A DNA stretch of 64,000 nt from Collinsella sp. (GTDB lineage Bacteria; Actinomycetota; Coriobacteriia; Coriobacteriales; Coriobacteriaceae), in NCBI GenBank assembly GCA_019413925.1, contig DXMY01000052.1, forward strand, positions 13,308-77,307, written 5' to 3'. Under the pieces are notes generated by a model, which saw nothing but the letters and a program-made list of their open reading frames with translations, was not told the origin of the DNA and did no database searches. Position 1 is the stretch's first letter. Each line of letters opens with the position of its first letter. Below, piece after piece: positions 18,468 to 27,098 of this stretch. The translations under genes and the position numbers were made by a program.

Positions 18468-19316
18468 ATGAGCAAAGCTGATCAGCAGTTTGTAACCATG
18501 TGCCGCGATATCTTGGATCATGGCACCACCACCGAGGGCCAAAAGGTCCGTCCGGTGTGGGAGGACGGCACCCCTGCCTATACCATTAAAAACTTTGGTG
18601 TCACGGCGCGCTATGATCTGCGCGAGGAGTTCCCCGCGCTCACCCTGCGTCGTACGGCGCTTAAGTCTGCCATGGACGAGATTCTGTGGATCTATCAAAA
18701 GAAGTCCAATAACGTGCATGATCTCAACAGCCATATCTGGGATGAGTGGGCCGATGAGACCGGTTCCATCGGTAAAGCCTACGGCTATCAGATTGGTCAG
18801 AAGAGCCATTACGCCGAGGGCGACTTCGACCAGATGGACCGTGTGCTGTACGACCTTAAGCACACGCCGTATAGTCGCCGCATTATGACCAATGCGTACG
18901 TGTTTAGCGATCTGTCCGAGATGCACCTTTATCCGTGCGCCTATAGCGTGACCTATAACGTGACGCAGCGTCCTCAGGACGACAAGCCGACGCTCAACAT
19001 GATTCTCAACCAGCGCAGCCAGGACATTTTGGCCGCGAACAACTGGAACGTGTGCCAGTACGCCATTTTGCTGATGATGGTCGCGCAGTCGGTCGATATG
19101 ATTCCCGGTGAGCTGCTGCACGTGATCGCCGACGCCCATATCTATGATCGTCATGTCGATATCGTCCGCGAGCTTATCGAGCGTCCGCAGTTTGCGGCAC
19201 CCAAGGTAACGCTCAACCCCGATGTGCATGACTTCTATGCGTTTACGACCGATGACCTGATCGTCGAGGGCTATGAGCACGGCCCGCAGGTCAAGAACAT
19301 TCCCATTGCGGTGTAG
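18468..19316 (+). CDS. thyA: Thymidylate synthase ThyA
   Basis: 282 aa. It methylates dUMP to dTMP using methylenetetrahydrofolate. The catalytic Cys is Cys157 in MHLYPCAYSVTYNV; downstream NQRSQDILAANNWNVCQYAI and PGELLHVIADAHIYDRH match the folate and dUMP binding regions. The wording is divergent from E. coli (PCAYS instead of PCHxxFQ), typical of a distinct ThyA subgroup. The start at 18468 has ACAGGAGGG upstream; the open frame before it is not coding. folA follows at once, the usual coupling because ThyA generates dihydrofolate. Confidence 0.94.
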   Translation: MSKADQQFVTMCRDILDHGTTTEGQKVRPVWEDGTPAYTIKNFGVTARYDLREEFPALTLRRTALKSAMDEILWIYQKKSNNVHDLNSHIWDEWADETGSIGKAYGYQIGQKSHYAEGDFDQMDRVLYDLKHTPYSRRIMTNAYVFSDLSEMHLYPCAYSVTYNVTQRPQDDKPTLNMILNQRSQDILAANNWNVCQYAILLMMVAQSVDMIPGELLHVIADAHIYDRHVDIVRELIERPQFAAPKVTLNPDVHDFYAFTTDDLIVEGYEHGPQVKNIPIAV

Positions 19317-19325
19317 GTGACGCGC

Positions 19326-19844
19326 ATGACGTGTAAGCTTTCTGCCATCGTCGCCGTGTGTGACGATTGGGGCATTGGGTGCGAGGGCGACATGGTGGTG
19401 TCCAATCGCGCCGATATGCGCCATTTTGTGGCCTGCACCAAGGGCTGCCCGGTTATCATGGGACGCAAGACCCTGCTGAGTTTTCCCGGCGGGCGTCCGC
19501 TCAAGAACCGCCGCAATATCGTGCTCACCCGCGACGAGAGCTTTGCCCCCGAGGGCGTCGACGTGGTGCATAGTATCGACGAGGCGCTCGCCGCGGTTGC
19601 CGATGAGCCCGTTGCCTGGGTGATCGGTGGCGGCGATGTCTATCGGCATTTTTTGCCGTATTGCGTCGAGGCCGAGGTCACGCATAACCACTGCGTCCAT
19701 GTCGTGGATACGTACTTTCCCGATTTGGAAGCCGATCCTGCGTGGGAGATTGCGCAGCGTAGCGGGGTCGCGACGATTGCCGCCGGTGAGGGTGACGAGG
19801 GCGTCGATTATGAGTTCGTGACGTATCGTCGCATCGAGGCGTAA
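19326..19844 (+). CDS. folA: Dihydrofolate reductase
   Basis: 172 aa. It regenerates tetrahydrofolate after the ThyA reaction. The N-terminus SAIVAVCDDWGIGCEGDMV fits the substrate pocket, with PVIMGRKTLLSFPGGRPLKN and VIGGGDVYRHFLP for cofactor binding. An Asp/Glu equivalent to the catalytic acid lies in the N-terminal third (NRADMRHF). I prefer ATG 19326; a GTG at 19317 directly abutting the thyA stop is possible. Two-gene operon with thyA. Confidence 0.92.
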   Translation: MTCKLSAIVAVCDDWGIGCEGDMVVSNRADMRHFVACTKGCPVIMGRKTLLSFPGGRPLKNRRNIVLTRDESFAPEGVDVVHSIDEALAAVADEPVAWVIGGGDVYRHFLPYCVEAEVTHNHCVHVVDTYFPDLEADPAWEIAQRSGVATIAAGEGDEGVDYEFVTYRRIEA

Positions 19845-19888
19845 ATCGTCTGGCTTGAACGGTATCATCGGGTTGATTGAATGCATGG

Positions 19889-19915
19889 GGCGGCGCTTAG
19901 CGTCGCCTCGTTTGG
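19889..19915 (+). terminator. Weak terminator after folA
   Basis: A GC-rich stem GGCGGCG / CGTCGCC with loop CTTAG is followed by TCGTTT, 45 bases after the folA stop. The U tract is poor. Confidence 0.4.
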
Positions 19916-19953
19916 TATAGATGTGCTGTAAAGAAGGGTGCGGGCTGGCTGCT

Positions 19954-20868
19954 ATGACTGATGCCGTTGAGGTTCTGCGAATTGATTCGCTCGAGGACGA
20001 GCGGCTCGATGCCTACGTGCGACTGACCGAGCGTGAGCTTCGCTGCGTGCTGGAGCCGCAGAAGGGCATTTTTATCGCTGAGAGTGCCAAGGTCATCGAG
20101 CGTGCGGTTCGCGCCGGATATGAGCCGGTGAGCTTTCTTCTGGGCGAGCGCTGGCTCGACCAGATGATGCCGCTGTTTGACCAGCTTGTCGTGCGCGAGG
20201 GAGCGGGTCCGGTTCCCGTGTTCGTGGCCTCCATGGAGCTCATGGAGCAGTTGACGGGCTTTAACGTGACGCGCGGCGCGCTGGCGGCGTTCCGTCGCCC
20301 GCGTCAGATTCCGGTTGATGAGTTCTTGGGCGGCGTTGTCGAGGCGGCGGGGGGTCGTCCGGTGCGCGTGTGCGTGCTTGAGGGTATTGTCGATCACACC
20401 AATGTTGGCGCGATTTTCCGCTCGGCTGCCGCATTGAACGTTGACGGTATTTTGGTCAGCCCGACGTGCTGCGATCCACTGTATCGTCGCTCGGCCCGCG
20501 TGAGCATGGGCACCGTGTTTCAGGTGCCGTGGACGCGCATTGGCAGCGAGGCTCGTGTGTGGCCGCATGATGGTCTGAGCGCGTTGCACGATGCCGGTTT
20601 TTCGTGTGCCGCTATGGCGTTGACGGACGACTCTGTTTCGCTTGATGATCCTGTACTGCGGAAGATTGATCGCTTGGCGATTTTTATGGGCACCGAGGGT
20701 GCCGGCTTGGGCGCCAAGACCATTGCCGGCTGTGACCACGCGGTGCGCATTCCGATGGCGCACGGGGTCGATTCGCTCAACGTGGCCGCGGCGAGCGCCG
20801 TCGCCTTTTGGCAGCTGTGCCCGCACGTGAGCAATGAGTATCACTACCAGCCGGGTTTGTATCACTAG
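19954..20868 (+). CDS. SpoU/TrmH-family RNA 2'-O-methyltransferase
   Basis: 304 aa. An N-terminal substrate-binding domain (SLEDERLDAYVRLTERELR) precedes a SPOUT methyltransferase domain. Its knot motifs are VDHTNVGAIFRSAAALNVDG, FMGTEGAGLG and RIPMAHGVDSLNVAAASAVA, which bind SAM. It probably methylates a ribose in rRNA or tRNA; the target base cannot be told. An in-frame ATG at 19921 exists but overlaps a TATAGAT that looks like a -10, so ATG 19954 is favoured with modest certainty. Monocistronic in appearance. Confidence 0.88.
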   Translation: MTDAVEVLRIDSLEDERLDAYVRLTERELRCVLEPQKGIFIAESAKVIERAVRAGYEPVSFLLGERWLDQMMPLFDQLVVREGAGPVPVFVASMELMEQLTGFNVTRGALAAFRRPRQIPVDEFLGGVVEAAGGRPVRVCVLEGIVDHTNVGAIFRSAAALNVDGILVSPTCCDPLYRRSARVSMGTVFQVPWTRIGSEARVWPHDGLSALHDAGFSCAAMALTDDSVSLDDPVLRKIDRLAIFMGTEGAGLGAKTIAGCDHAVRIPMAHGVDSLNVAAASAVAFWQLCPHVSNEYHYQPGLYH

Positions 20869-20993
20869 GCAGATATTTTGCACTGGGCTCTGATTCGGGG
20901 TGTTTCGGTCGACGCCGGTCGGTGCTAAGCTGGTATTTGCTTTGGTCTTAAATTGCCGTTTTGTTGTTTAACATACGTTGGCGGGGAGGGCGT

Positions 20994-22343
20994 GTGGCTA
21001 AGAAATCTACGGCTATCGATGTAACGCAGGGTGTCATTTGGCAACAGCTGCTGTCGCTGTGCGTTCCCATCTTTTTTAGTTCGTTTTTTCAGCAGGCCTA
21101 CACGCTTATCGGTACGTATATCGTTGGCCAGTTTGGCGGCAAGCTCGCGCTGGGTGGCATTCAAGCCACGATGGTGCTCACCGAGCTCTGCATTGGCTTT
21201 TGCGTTGGCGTCGGCGCCGGCTGCGCGGTCATTACCGGTCAGTATTTTGGCCAGCACGATGATGAGCGACTGAGTCGTTCGGTCCATACAGCCATGACGC
21301 TCGCGCTGGTGGGCGGTATCGCTTTCTCGATTCTTGGCATAGTGTTCGTTGAGCCCATGCTGGTGCTTATGAACACGCCGCATGAACTATTGGCCGAGGG
21401 CGTGGCCTATGCTCGCTGTTATTTTGCCGCGATGGTTGCGGCACTGCTGCTTAATATGGGAACCGCACTGCTGCGTGCCGTGGGCGACACGCGCGGCCCC
21501 GCCGTGATCATTGCCTCTGGCTGCCTGGTTAACGTGGTGCTGGATATCATTTTTGTCGCTGTGTTGCATATGGAGGCGCTGGGCTGCGGCATCGCGGTGG
21601 CGCTGACCATTTGCTCCAATGCAACGATGATCGTGTTGCGCATGATGCGCGCTCCGGGTGCATGGCGTCTTTCGCTGTCTAAGCTCGGTATCGATCGCGG
21701 TATTTGCAAGAGTATGATCTCGTGTGGTCTGCCACTCGGTTTTCAATCGGCTGCCTATTCGATCTCGAACGTGCTGATCCAGGTATCGGTTAATTCGTTT
21801 GGCGCCGATGTCACGACTGCTTGGGGTCTATCTGGGCGCCTGGATGGCATTATCTGGATGGTGACCGAGGCGCTCGGCGTATCGATCACTACGTTCTCGG
21901 CGCAGAACTTTGGCGCGCGCAACTACGAGCGCATGCGCAAGGGCTACCATACGTCGCTCGTGCTGTCGTTTATGCTCATTGGTGGCCTGTCTGCCGTGCT
22001 GCTGGTGTTCTCGGGCCCGCTGTCGCGTTTGTTTGTCGACGATGCTTCGATTTCGGCGTACACCACGACTATCCTCCATTTCATTGCGCCGTTCTATGCG
22101 ATTTTCTCGATTATCGAGAACGCCTCGGGTTCCATCCGCGGCGCCGGCGTGAGTTTGCAGCCTATGATGCTCACCATCTTTGGCACCGTTGTCTTGAGGG
22201 TGATCTGGGTGTTTGCGATCATGCCCTTCGATCCGTCGCTCGAGCATCTACTGCTGGTTTACCCCGTAACCTGGCTCATCACCGCAACCATGTTCACCAT
22301 CTACCATCACAGCGGCAACTGGCTAGGTCGCGCCACCGCCTAG
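20994..22343 (+). CDS. MATE-family multidrug/cation exporter
   Basis: 449 aa, strongly hydrophobic with about 12 membrane segments arranged as two related halves, typical of NorM/DinF-type exporters that use Na+ or H+ gradients. The N-terminal segment (IWQQLLSLCVPIFFSSFFQQ, AYTLIGTYIVGQFGG) fits MATE helix 1. GTG 20994 has GGGGAGGG just upstream. The substrate cannot be predicted. It ends before a long palindrome and is not clearly in an operon. Confidence 0.92.
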   Translation: MAKKSTAIDVTQGVIWQQLLSLCVPIFFSSFFQQAYTLIGTYIVGQFGGKLALGGIQATMVLTELCIGFCVGVGAGCAVITGQYFGQHDDERLSRSVHTAMTLALVGGIAFSILGIVFVEPMLVLMNTPHELLAEGVAYARCYFAAMVAALLLNMGTALLRAVGDTRGPAVIIASGCLVNVVLDIIFVAVLHMEALGCGIAVALTICSNATMIVLRMMRAPGAWRLSLSKLGIDRGICKSMISCGLPLGFQSAAYSISNVLIQVSVNSFGADVTTAWGLSGRLDGIIWMVTEALGVSITTFSAQNFGARNYERMRKGYHTSLVLSFMLIGGLSAVLLVFSGPLSRLFVDDASISAYTTTILHFIAPFYAIFSIIENASGSIRGAGVSLQPMMLTIFGTVVLRVIWVFAIMPFDPSLEHLLLVYPVTWLITATMFTIYHHSGNWLGRATA

Positions 22344-22366
22344 CTCATCCGTCAGATACCCCTGAT

Positions 22367-22435
22367 AAGTTGCGGTGAAATAGTTCCTGAAAAGCCCTTG
22401 CGGACCGTCAAACAAGTACTATTCCACCGCAACTT
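22367..22435. repeat. Palindromic element, AAGTTGCGGTGAAATAG family, copy 1
   Basis: Arms AAGTTGCGGTGAAATAGT (22367-22384) and its inverted copy (22418-22435, one mismatch) surround a 33-nt loop. The same arm recurs at 56632-56700. It lies between a plus gene's end and a minus gene's end. Confidence 0.7.
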
Positions 22436-22472
22436 CCTTATGAGCTGTAGGTGTTGGCGGAAAACGAATCAA

Positions 22473-22937
22473 TTAGTATTCGATGCCTTGGCGGGCTAGG
22501 AGGCCTTCGTCGAAGTAGTGTTTGATGGGACGTATTTCGGTGACTAAGTCCGCGAGGTCGGCCAACGGCAGCAGCCCGCGGCCGGTGAGCGCGAGTTCCG
22601 TGGTGGCGGGCTTTATCGCGATCAGCGCTTCGACATCCTCGCGTGTCACGAAGCCGCGGCGCATGGCCTCGCCGAGTTCGTCCAAAATCAGAACGTCGAC
22701 CTGTGATATCTGCTCGCATGCGAGCTCCATGATCTGTGCGGCGCAAGCCTCGGGCGTGTCGCGGTCAGCTTGTACGATGCGCAGCCCCAGGCGCGGCGCG
22801 GCATCGTGTTCGGCGCAGTGCAGTTTCTTGGCAAACTGCAGCCTAAGAACGTCGAGCCCGTAGCCCGTCGCGCGCAGCGCGAGCCCCAGCGCAGCCGTCG
22901 TCTTGCCCTTGCCGTCGCCTGTATAGATTTGAACCAT
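22473..22937 (-). CDS. cobO: Cob(I)yrinic acid a,c-diamide adenosyltransferase (CobO/BtuR-type)
   Basis: 154 aa. Walker A GDGKGKTTAALG at residues 8-19 and DVLILDELGEAMRRG near the middle are the corrinoid adenosyltransferase signatures. It attaches the adenosyl group to cobalt in adenosylcobalamin synthesis or salvage. It is slightly shorter than typical CobO proteins (about 190 aa), lacking part of the N-terminal segment. No other cobalamin gene is nearby. Its own ATG has no good ribosome binding site; a 4-codon open frame with a strong site lies just upstream. Confidence 0.88.
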   Translation of the reverse strand: MVQIYTGDGKGKTTAALGLALRATGYGLDVLRLQFAKKLHCAEHDAAPRLGLRIVQADRDTPEACAAQIMELACEQISQVDVLILDELGEAMRRGFVTREDVEALIAIKPATTELALTGRGLLPLADLADLVTEIRPIKHYFDEGLLARQGIEY

Positions 22938-22943
22938 GCCGAC

Positions 22944-22970
22944 TTACAGTGATGCCATCTCTGTCCTTTC
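22944..22970 (-). promoter_or_regulatory. Short upstream open frame with strong RBS before cobO
   Basis: On the minus strand AAAGGA is followed 5 nt later by ATG (22958) and three codons, then an in-frame TAA (22946-22944). The cobO ATG lies 6 nt beyond. It may be a translational leader or a start region broken by a nonsense change. Confidence 0.45.
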
Positions 22971-23050
22971 GTGCCCGGCGTCGGTTTATCGCCGTCCGGG
23001 TTGGGTATTCTAGAAAGCATTATCAACCCCAGTAGATGGAGTTCAAGCAG

Positions 23051-24943
23051 ATGGAGATGGATGACAACAAACGTAGACGGAATATGATTCTCTACGTGCT
23101 CATCGCCTTCGTCGTCTACCTCGTGCTCTCGACCGTTCTGTTCCCCAACATCGGTCACACGCAGCAGATTACGAAGACCGATTACTCGACGTTTGTCAAA
23201 GCGCTCGATAAGAAGAGCGTCGACAAGGTCGAGTACAACACGGACGATTACTCGATTTATTACACCAAGAAGGGCGAGGACGAGAACATCGCCTACAAGA
23301 CGACCGGTGTGCCGAATGACGCGGGCTTTACCGATCGCGTGCTTGAGTCTGGCGCTTCGCTGGAGTCGGTCGTTCCCGATAAAAACTCGGGTTTGATGAC
23401 CTACTACCTGCTCACACTCATTCTTCCCATGGCGATTTTCTTCCTCATCGGTTGGTGGCTCAACCGCCGCATGAAGAAGGCTATGGGCGATGACGGCCCG
23501 TCGATGAACTTTGGCGGCGGCGGTTTTGGCGGCGGCGGACTGGGTAAGTCCGGCGCGCGCGTGATCGCCTCCAAGGACGTGGGCGTGACCTTTAAGGACG
23601 TCGCCGGTCAGGAAGAGGCCAAGGAGTCTCTCAAGGAGGTCGTCGACTTTCTGGAGAAGCCGCAGCGCTACGAGGAGATCGGCGCCAAGCTGCCGCGTGG
23701 TGCTCTCCTTGTTGGCCCTCCGGGTACCGGTAAGACCCTGCTTGCCAAGGCTGTTGCCGGCGAGGCCGGTGTTCCGTTCTTTAGCATTTCGGGCTCTGAG
23801 TTCGTTGAGATGTTTGTCGGTCGCGGCGCTGCTAAGGTTCGTGACCTGTTTAAGCAGGCCAAGGAAAAGGCACCGTGTATCGTCTTTATCGATGAGATCG
23901 ATACCATCGGTAAGAAGCGCGATGGCGGCGGCTTTAGCGGCAACGACGAGCGCGAGCAGACGCTCAATCAGTTGCTGACCGAGATGGATGGCTTCGATAA
24001 CCATAAGGGTATCGTTGTCCTTGCCGCAACCAACCGCCCCGACAGTCTCGATCCCGCTCTACTGCGCCCCGGTCGTTTTGACCGCCGCATCCCCGTCGAG
24101 CTGCCCGATCTGACCGGCCGCAAGAACATCCTCGAGCTGCATGCCAAGAGCGTGAAGACCGAGCCGCCGATCGACCTGACCGCGATTGCCCGCGCCACGC
24201 CCGGTGCCTCGGGCGCCGACCTGGCCAATATCATCAACGAGGGTGCCCTGCGCGCCGTTCGCGAGGGTCGCAAGCGTGCAACCCAGGACGACTTCGAGGA
24301 GTCGGTGGAGGTCGTCATTGCCGGCCAACAGCGTAAGTCCACGGTGCTGTCCGACCACGAGAAGCAGGTCGTTTCTTATCACGAGATCGGCCATGCCATC
24401 GTTGCCGCTCGCCAGAAGGGCTCTGCGCCGGTCACGAAGATCACCATCGTGCCGCGCACGAGCGGTGCTCTTGGTTATACCATGCAGGTCGAGGAGGACG
24501 AGCGCTTCCTGACGACGCGCCAGGAGGTCTTGGACAAGCTCGCTGTCTATTGCGGTGGCCGCGCAGCCGAGGAGCTCATCTTTGGCGAGATGACGACCGG
24601 CGCCGCCAACGACATCGAGCAGGCCACCAAGCTCGCCCGTAATATGGTGACGCGCTTTGGTATGTCCGACGAGTTTGGCATGATGGCGCTCGGTACCGTG
24701 CAGAACGCGTATCTCAATCAGGACACGTCGCTCACCTGCGCCCCCGGTACGGCCGAGCGCGTGGACGCGATTGTCGCCAAGCTGATCGAGGATGCGCACG
24801 ACCGCGCTTTGCAGATTCTGAAGGAGAACAAGTTTAAGCTCCACGAGCTGGCTCGTTATCTGTATAAGAAGGAGACCATCACGGGCGAGGAGTTCATGAA
24901 CCTCCTCACGCGCGAGAATCCGCTGATGCCCAAGCAGCAGTAA
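23051..24943 (+). CDS. ftsH: ATP-dependent zinc metalloprotease FtsH
   Basis: About 630 aa. Two membrane helices (MILYVLIAFVVYLVLSTVLF near the N-terminus and MTYYLLTLILPMAIFFLIGW near 115-135) flank an extracytoplasmic domain. The AAA domain has Walker A GPPGTGKT (222-229) and Walker B IVFIDEIDTIG. The protease site is HEIGH (444-448). It degrades misfolded and regulatory membrane proteins as a hexamer. ATG 23051 has GGAG 8 nt upstream; ATG 23036 has none and ATG 23057 is possible. A Gly-rich linker precedes the AAA domain. Confidence 0.96.
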   Translation: MEMDDNKRRRNMILYVLIAFVVYLVLSTVLFPNIGHTQQITKTDYSTFVKALDKKSVDKVEYNTDDYSIYYTKKGEDENIAYKTTGVPNDAGFTDRVLESGASLESVVPDKNSGLMTYYLLTLILPMAIFFLIGWWLNRRMKKAMGDDGPSMNFGGGGFGGGGLGKSGARVIASKDVGVTFKDVAGQEEAKESLKEVVDFLEKPQRYEEIGAKLPRGALLVGPPGTGKTLLAKAVAGEAGVPFFSISGSEFVEMFVGRGAAKVRDLFKQAKEKAPCIVFIDEIDTIGKKRDGGGFSGNDEREQTLNQLLTEMDGFDNHKGIVVLAATNRPDSLDPALLRPGRFDRRIPVELPDLTGRKNILELHAKSVKTEPPIDLTAIARATPGASGADLANIINEGALRAVREGRKRATQDDFEESVEVVIAGQQRKSTVLSDHEKQVVSYHEIGHAIVAARQKGSAPVTKITIVPRTSGALGYTMQVEEDERFLTTRQEVLDKLAVYCGGRAAEELIFGEMTTGAANDIEQATKLARNMVTRFGMSDEFGMMALGTVQNAYLNQDTSLTCAPGTAERVDAIVAKLIEDAHDRALQILKENKFKLHELARYLYKKETITGEEFMNLLTRENPLMPKQQ

Positions 24944-24970
24944 AGCCGCGGCCGAGCCAGTAAACGCCGA

Positions 24971-25008
24971 CGCCCCATTTGAGCAGCTTTCTCAAATGGG
25001 GCGTTTTG
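24971..25008 (+). terminator. Terminator after ftsH
   Basis: A perfect stem CGCCCCATTTGAG / CTCAAATGGGGCG with a 7-nt loop, followed by TTTTGCTT. Confidence 0.9.
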
Positions 25009-25024
25009 CTTGAGAGGGATGGAA

Positions 25025-25480
25025 ATGAAGATCGTGGTGAGCGCCTGCTTGATGGGCGAGAGCTGCAAGTATAACGGGCTCGACAACTACCATCGCGAGT
25101 TGGTCGAGGCCTGCGAGCGTACAGGGACCGAGGTCCTCTTGGTGTGCCCTGAGGTCTTTGGGGGCCTGCCCACGCCGCGCAAGCCGTCCGAGATTGTGAA
25201 CGGAGAGGTTCGTACCTGCGAGGGCATATCGGTCGATCGCGAATTTCGCCTGGGTGCCCAACGAGCGCTCGATATGTGCGAGCAGGCGGGCGGGCCGGAA
25301 GAGATCGCCGCGTGCATCCTGCAGGACCGTAGTCCCTCGTGCGGCGCGGGTCGCATCTACGACGGAACATTCAGCGGCACCCTTACGGCGGGCAACGGCG
25401 TCTTCGTTGATTTACTGCTCCGCCACGGTTATCGCGTGATCCCGGCTAGCGAGTTCGACCCCAGCATGCTGGAGCAATAA
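25025..25480 (+). CDS. DUF523 family protein
   Basis: 151 aa. It begins MKIVVSACLMGESCKYNG, with conserved Cys pairs, then CPEVFGGLPTPRKPSEI and DRSPSCGAGRIYDGTF. These Cys-containing motifs define DUF523. The function is unknown; iron-sulfur or thiol chemistry is plausible from the cysteines. ATG 25025 gives the conserved start and has GAGGG 6 nt upstream. It stands alone between the ftsH terminator and a hairpin shared with the convergent gene. Confidence 0.87.
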   Translation: MKIVVSACLMGESCKYNGLDNYHRELVEACERTGTEVLLVCPEVFGGLPTPRKPSEIVNGEVRTCEGISVDREFRLGAQRALDMCEQAGGPEEIAACILQDRSPSCGAGRIYDGTFSGTLTAGNGVFVDLLLRHGYRVIPASEFDPSMLEQ

Positions 25481-25522
25481 AAAACCACCACAAAGGTGCT
25501 GCTCCCTTGTGGTGGTTTTGGC
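25481..25522. terminator. Bidirectional terminator/palindrome, ACCACCACAAAG family copy 1
   Basis: Arms AAAACCACCACAAAGG (25481-25496) and CCCTTGTGGTGGTTTT (25504-25519), one mismatch, 7-nt loop. A-rich on the left and T-rich on the right, so it can end both the DUF523 gene and the convergent dehydrogenase gene. The arm recurs at 33274. Confidence 0.8.
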
Positions 25523-25528
25523 CTGGGT

Positions 25529-26611
25529 CTAGAGCGTGTGGCCGTAGGCGTTGGCGGCCTTGATGGCGGCGGCGAATTTTTCGTCGGTGAAGGGCTCCGG
25601 GTTGCCTTGCTTCCACTCGTTGGTGGCGTGTGCGTGCTCGCACAGGGCAGGGATATCGGTCTCGGAAAGCCCGACCTGCTCAAGCGTTACGGGCAGCCCC
25701 ATCTGCTTGTTGAAGTCAGCATAGCGCTTAAGGTTCTCGGTGTCGCCCGTGTAGGCGAACAACACCAGCACGCCCAGGCTTACGACTTCGCCGTGCAGGT
25801 AGGTGCCCTCACGCGGAATGCTGCAGGTGGCGTTGTAGAACGCGTGCGCCACGCTCGAGTTGTAGTAGTAATCGTTCTGGTTGGTCAGGTTCGAGACATA
25901 GCCCGTGTTGACCACGATGTCGAGCGCGATCTGCTTGACGGCCTCGCTCGACAGATTCTGACGAACGTCCTCAAGACCCTGAACACCGTAGGTAAACAGC
26001 GGCTCGGAACAGGTGTGGGCAAGAGCCAGGCCAAGGCCGGCGGTGTGCTCCAGGTCGCCGGCGCTCGTGGCGTACTCGACTTCGGGCTGCTTGGACAGGG
26101 CGTCGCCCACGCCGGCCCAGAAGTACTCCGCCGGAGCCTCGGCGATGATCTTGGGATTGATGAAGATGTGCGCCGGTCGGTTGGGGTACGAATAGCCCTC
26201 GAGCGATCCATCGTCGTTGTAGACGACGGCAATGGCGGTCGCGGCGGAACAGTTAGAGCAAATCGTCGGCACCGTAAAGACAATCTTCTTGAGCTCGATT
26301 GCCGCTGTCTTGACGGTGTCGAGTGCCTTGCCGCCGCCACAGGCGATAAGCACGTCTGCCTGCTGGCAAGCGGGGGAGTTCACGACCTTGGCGATATTGG
26401 CGCGCGTACTGTTGGTGCCGTAGACGCGCGTCTCCAGAATCTCGACGTCGGTACCTTCAAGCGCCGCCTCGATGCCCGGCAGCGCCGCAGCTAGGGCTCG
26501 CTTGCCACCAATGATGGCGACTTTCTTCGCGCCGTACTCCGCCAGTGCGGCGGGCAGCTCGGTAAAGCAATCCTCGCCGACGGTGTAGTCGCTCATTCCG
26601 ATTGTGCGCAT
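25529..26611 (-). CDS. Iron-containing alcohol dehydrogenase family, glycerol-dehydrogenase-like
   Basis: 360 aa. The NAD-binding segment ACGGGKALDTVKTAA and metal-ligand motifs GVGDALSKQPE (Asp), SSVAHAFYNA (His) and YLHGEVVSLG (His) match the GldA branch, which oxidises glycerol or reduces hydroxyacetone-type substrates. Three ligand positions appear intact. Substrate could differ (other polyols or a related aldehyde), so no gene symbol is given. On the minus strand AGAAGG precedes the ATG. Single gene, with no dha or glp genes around it. Confidence 0.88.
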   Translation of the reverse strand: MRTIGMSDYTVGEDCFTELPAALAEYGAKKVAIIGGKRALAAALPGIEAALEGTDVEILETRVYGTNSTRANIAKVVNSPACQQADVLIACGGGKALDTVKTAAIELKKIVFTVPTICSNCSAATAIAVVYNDDGSLEGYSYPNRPAHIFINPKIIAEAPAEYFWAGVGDALSKQPEVEYATSAGDLEHTAGLGLALAHTCSEPLFTYGVQGLEDVRQNLSSEAVKQIALDIVVNTGYVSNLTNQNDYYYNSSVAHAFYNATCSIPREGTYLHGEVVSLGVLVLFAYTGDTENLKRYADFNKQMGLPVTLEQVGLSETDIPALCEHAHATNEWKQGNPEPFTDEKFAAAIKAANAYGHTL

Positions 26612-26744
26612 GGCAGCCTTCTTTCGTTAGTTAAAGTGCTTTCAGGTATTTTGCTCCTAGAGAAGGCTAACGACCACGAGAAATTTCTTACGTATGAAAC
26701 CAGTGTTGAGGGTTTTTCGCCGGCGCGGAACGTGCTAGCATACT

Positions 26745-27055
26745 CCGCATAAGCGTTGATGGGGACGAGTAGTCGGCCGTCCGCATGCCACAGAGAGCGG
26801 GGAGCGCTGAGAACCCGTGCATGCGACCGATGAAAATCACCCCGGAGCTGCGGTCCCAACGGACGTGCCGCGCAGGCACGTCTTAGTAGATATCGCCGAG
26901 ATGGTCGTCGATACAGGCCAGCCGAGTAACGGATGCGAGCGCGCGAATACGCGGGCGAGGGCATCTAAGCTGGGTGGTTAAACGAAGAGCTTTTGCGGGC
27001 ATACAGCCCGTTTTTGTGGCGCTTCGTCCCAGCTTGTAGGGACGGGCGCTTTTTT
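26745..27055 (+). ncRNA. T-box riboswitch (tRNA-Ile sensing) upstream of ileS
   Basis: The 487 bases between the dehydrogenase gene and ileS hold a T-box leader. Stem I begins near GATGGGGACGAGTAGTC, has AGAGAG and GCTGAGAACCCG segments, and contains the specifier ATC (Ile, 26836-26838) followed by A. The T-box sequence AAGCTGGGTGGTTAAACG (from 26967) has TGGT to pair with the tRNA ACCA end. GCTGGG and ACGAAG can pair with CTTCGT and CCCAGC downstream as antiterminator. Uncharged tRNA-Ile should therefore raise ileS transcription. Confidence 0.85.
27018..27055 (+). terminator. T-box terminator hairpin
   Basis: GGCGCTTCGTCCC pairs with GGGACGGGCGC, followed by six T. Its left arm overlaps the antiterminator partner, as expected for transcription attenuation. 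A smaller hairpin CGGGC/GCCCG with TTTTT lies just before it (26996-27015). Confidence 0.85.
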
Positions 27056-27098
27056 GGTGCCCAACGGGCGTGCGCGCCCACGACATGAAAGGGGTACC

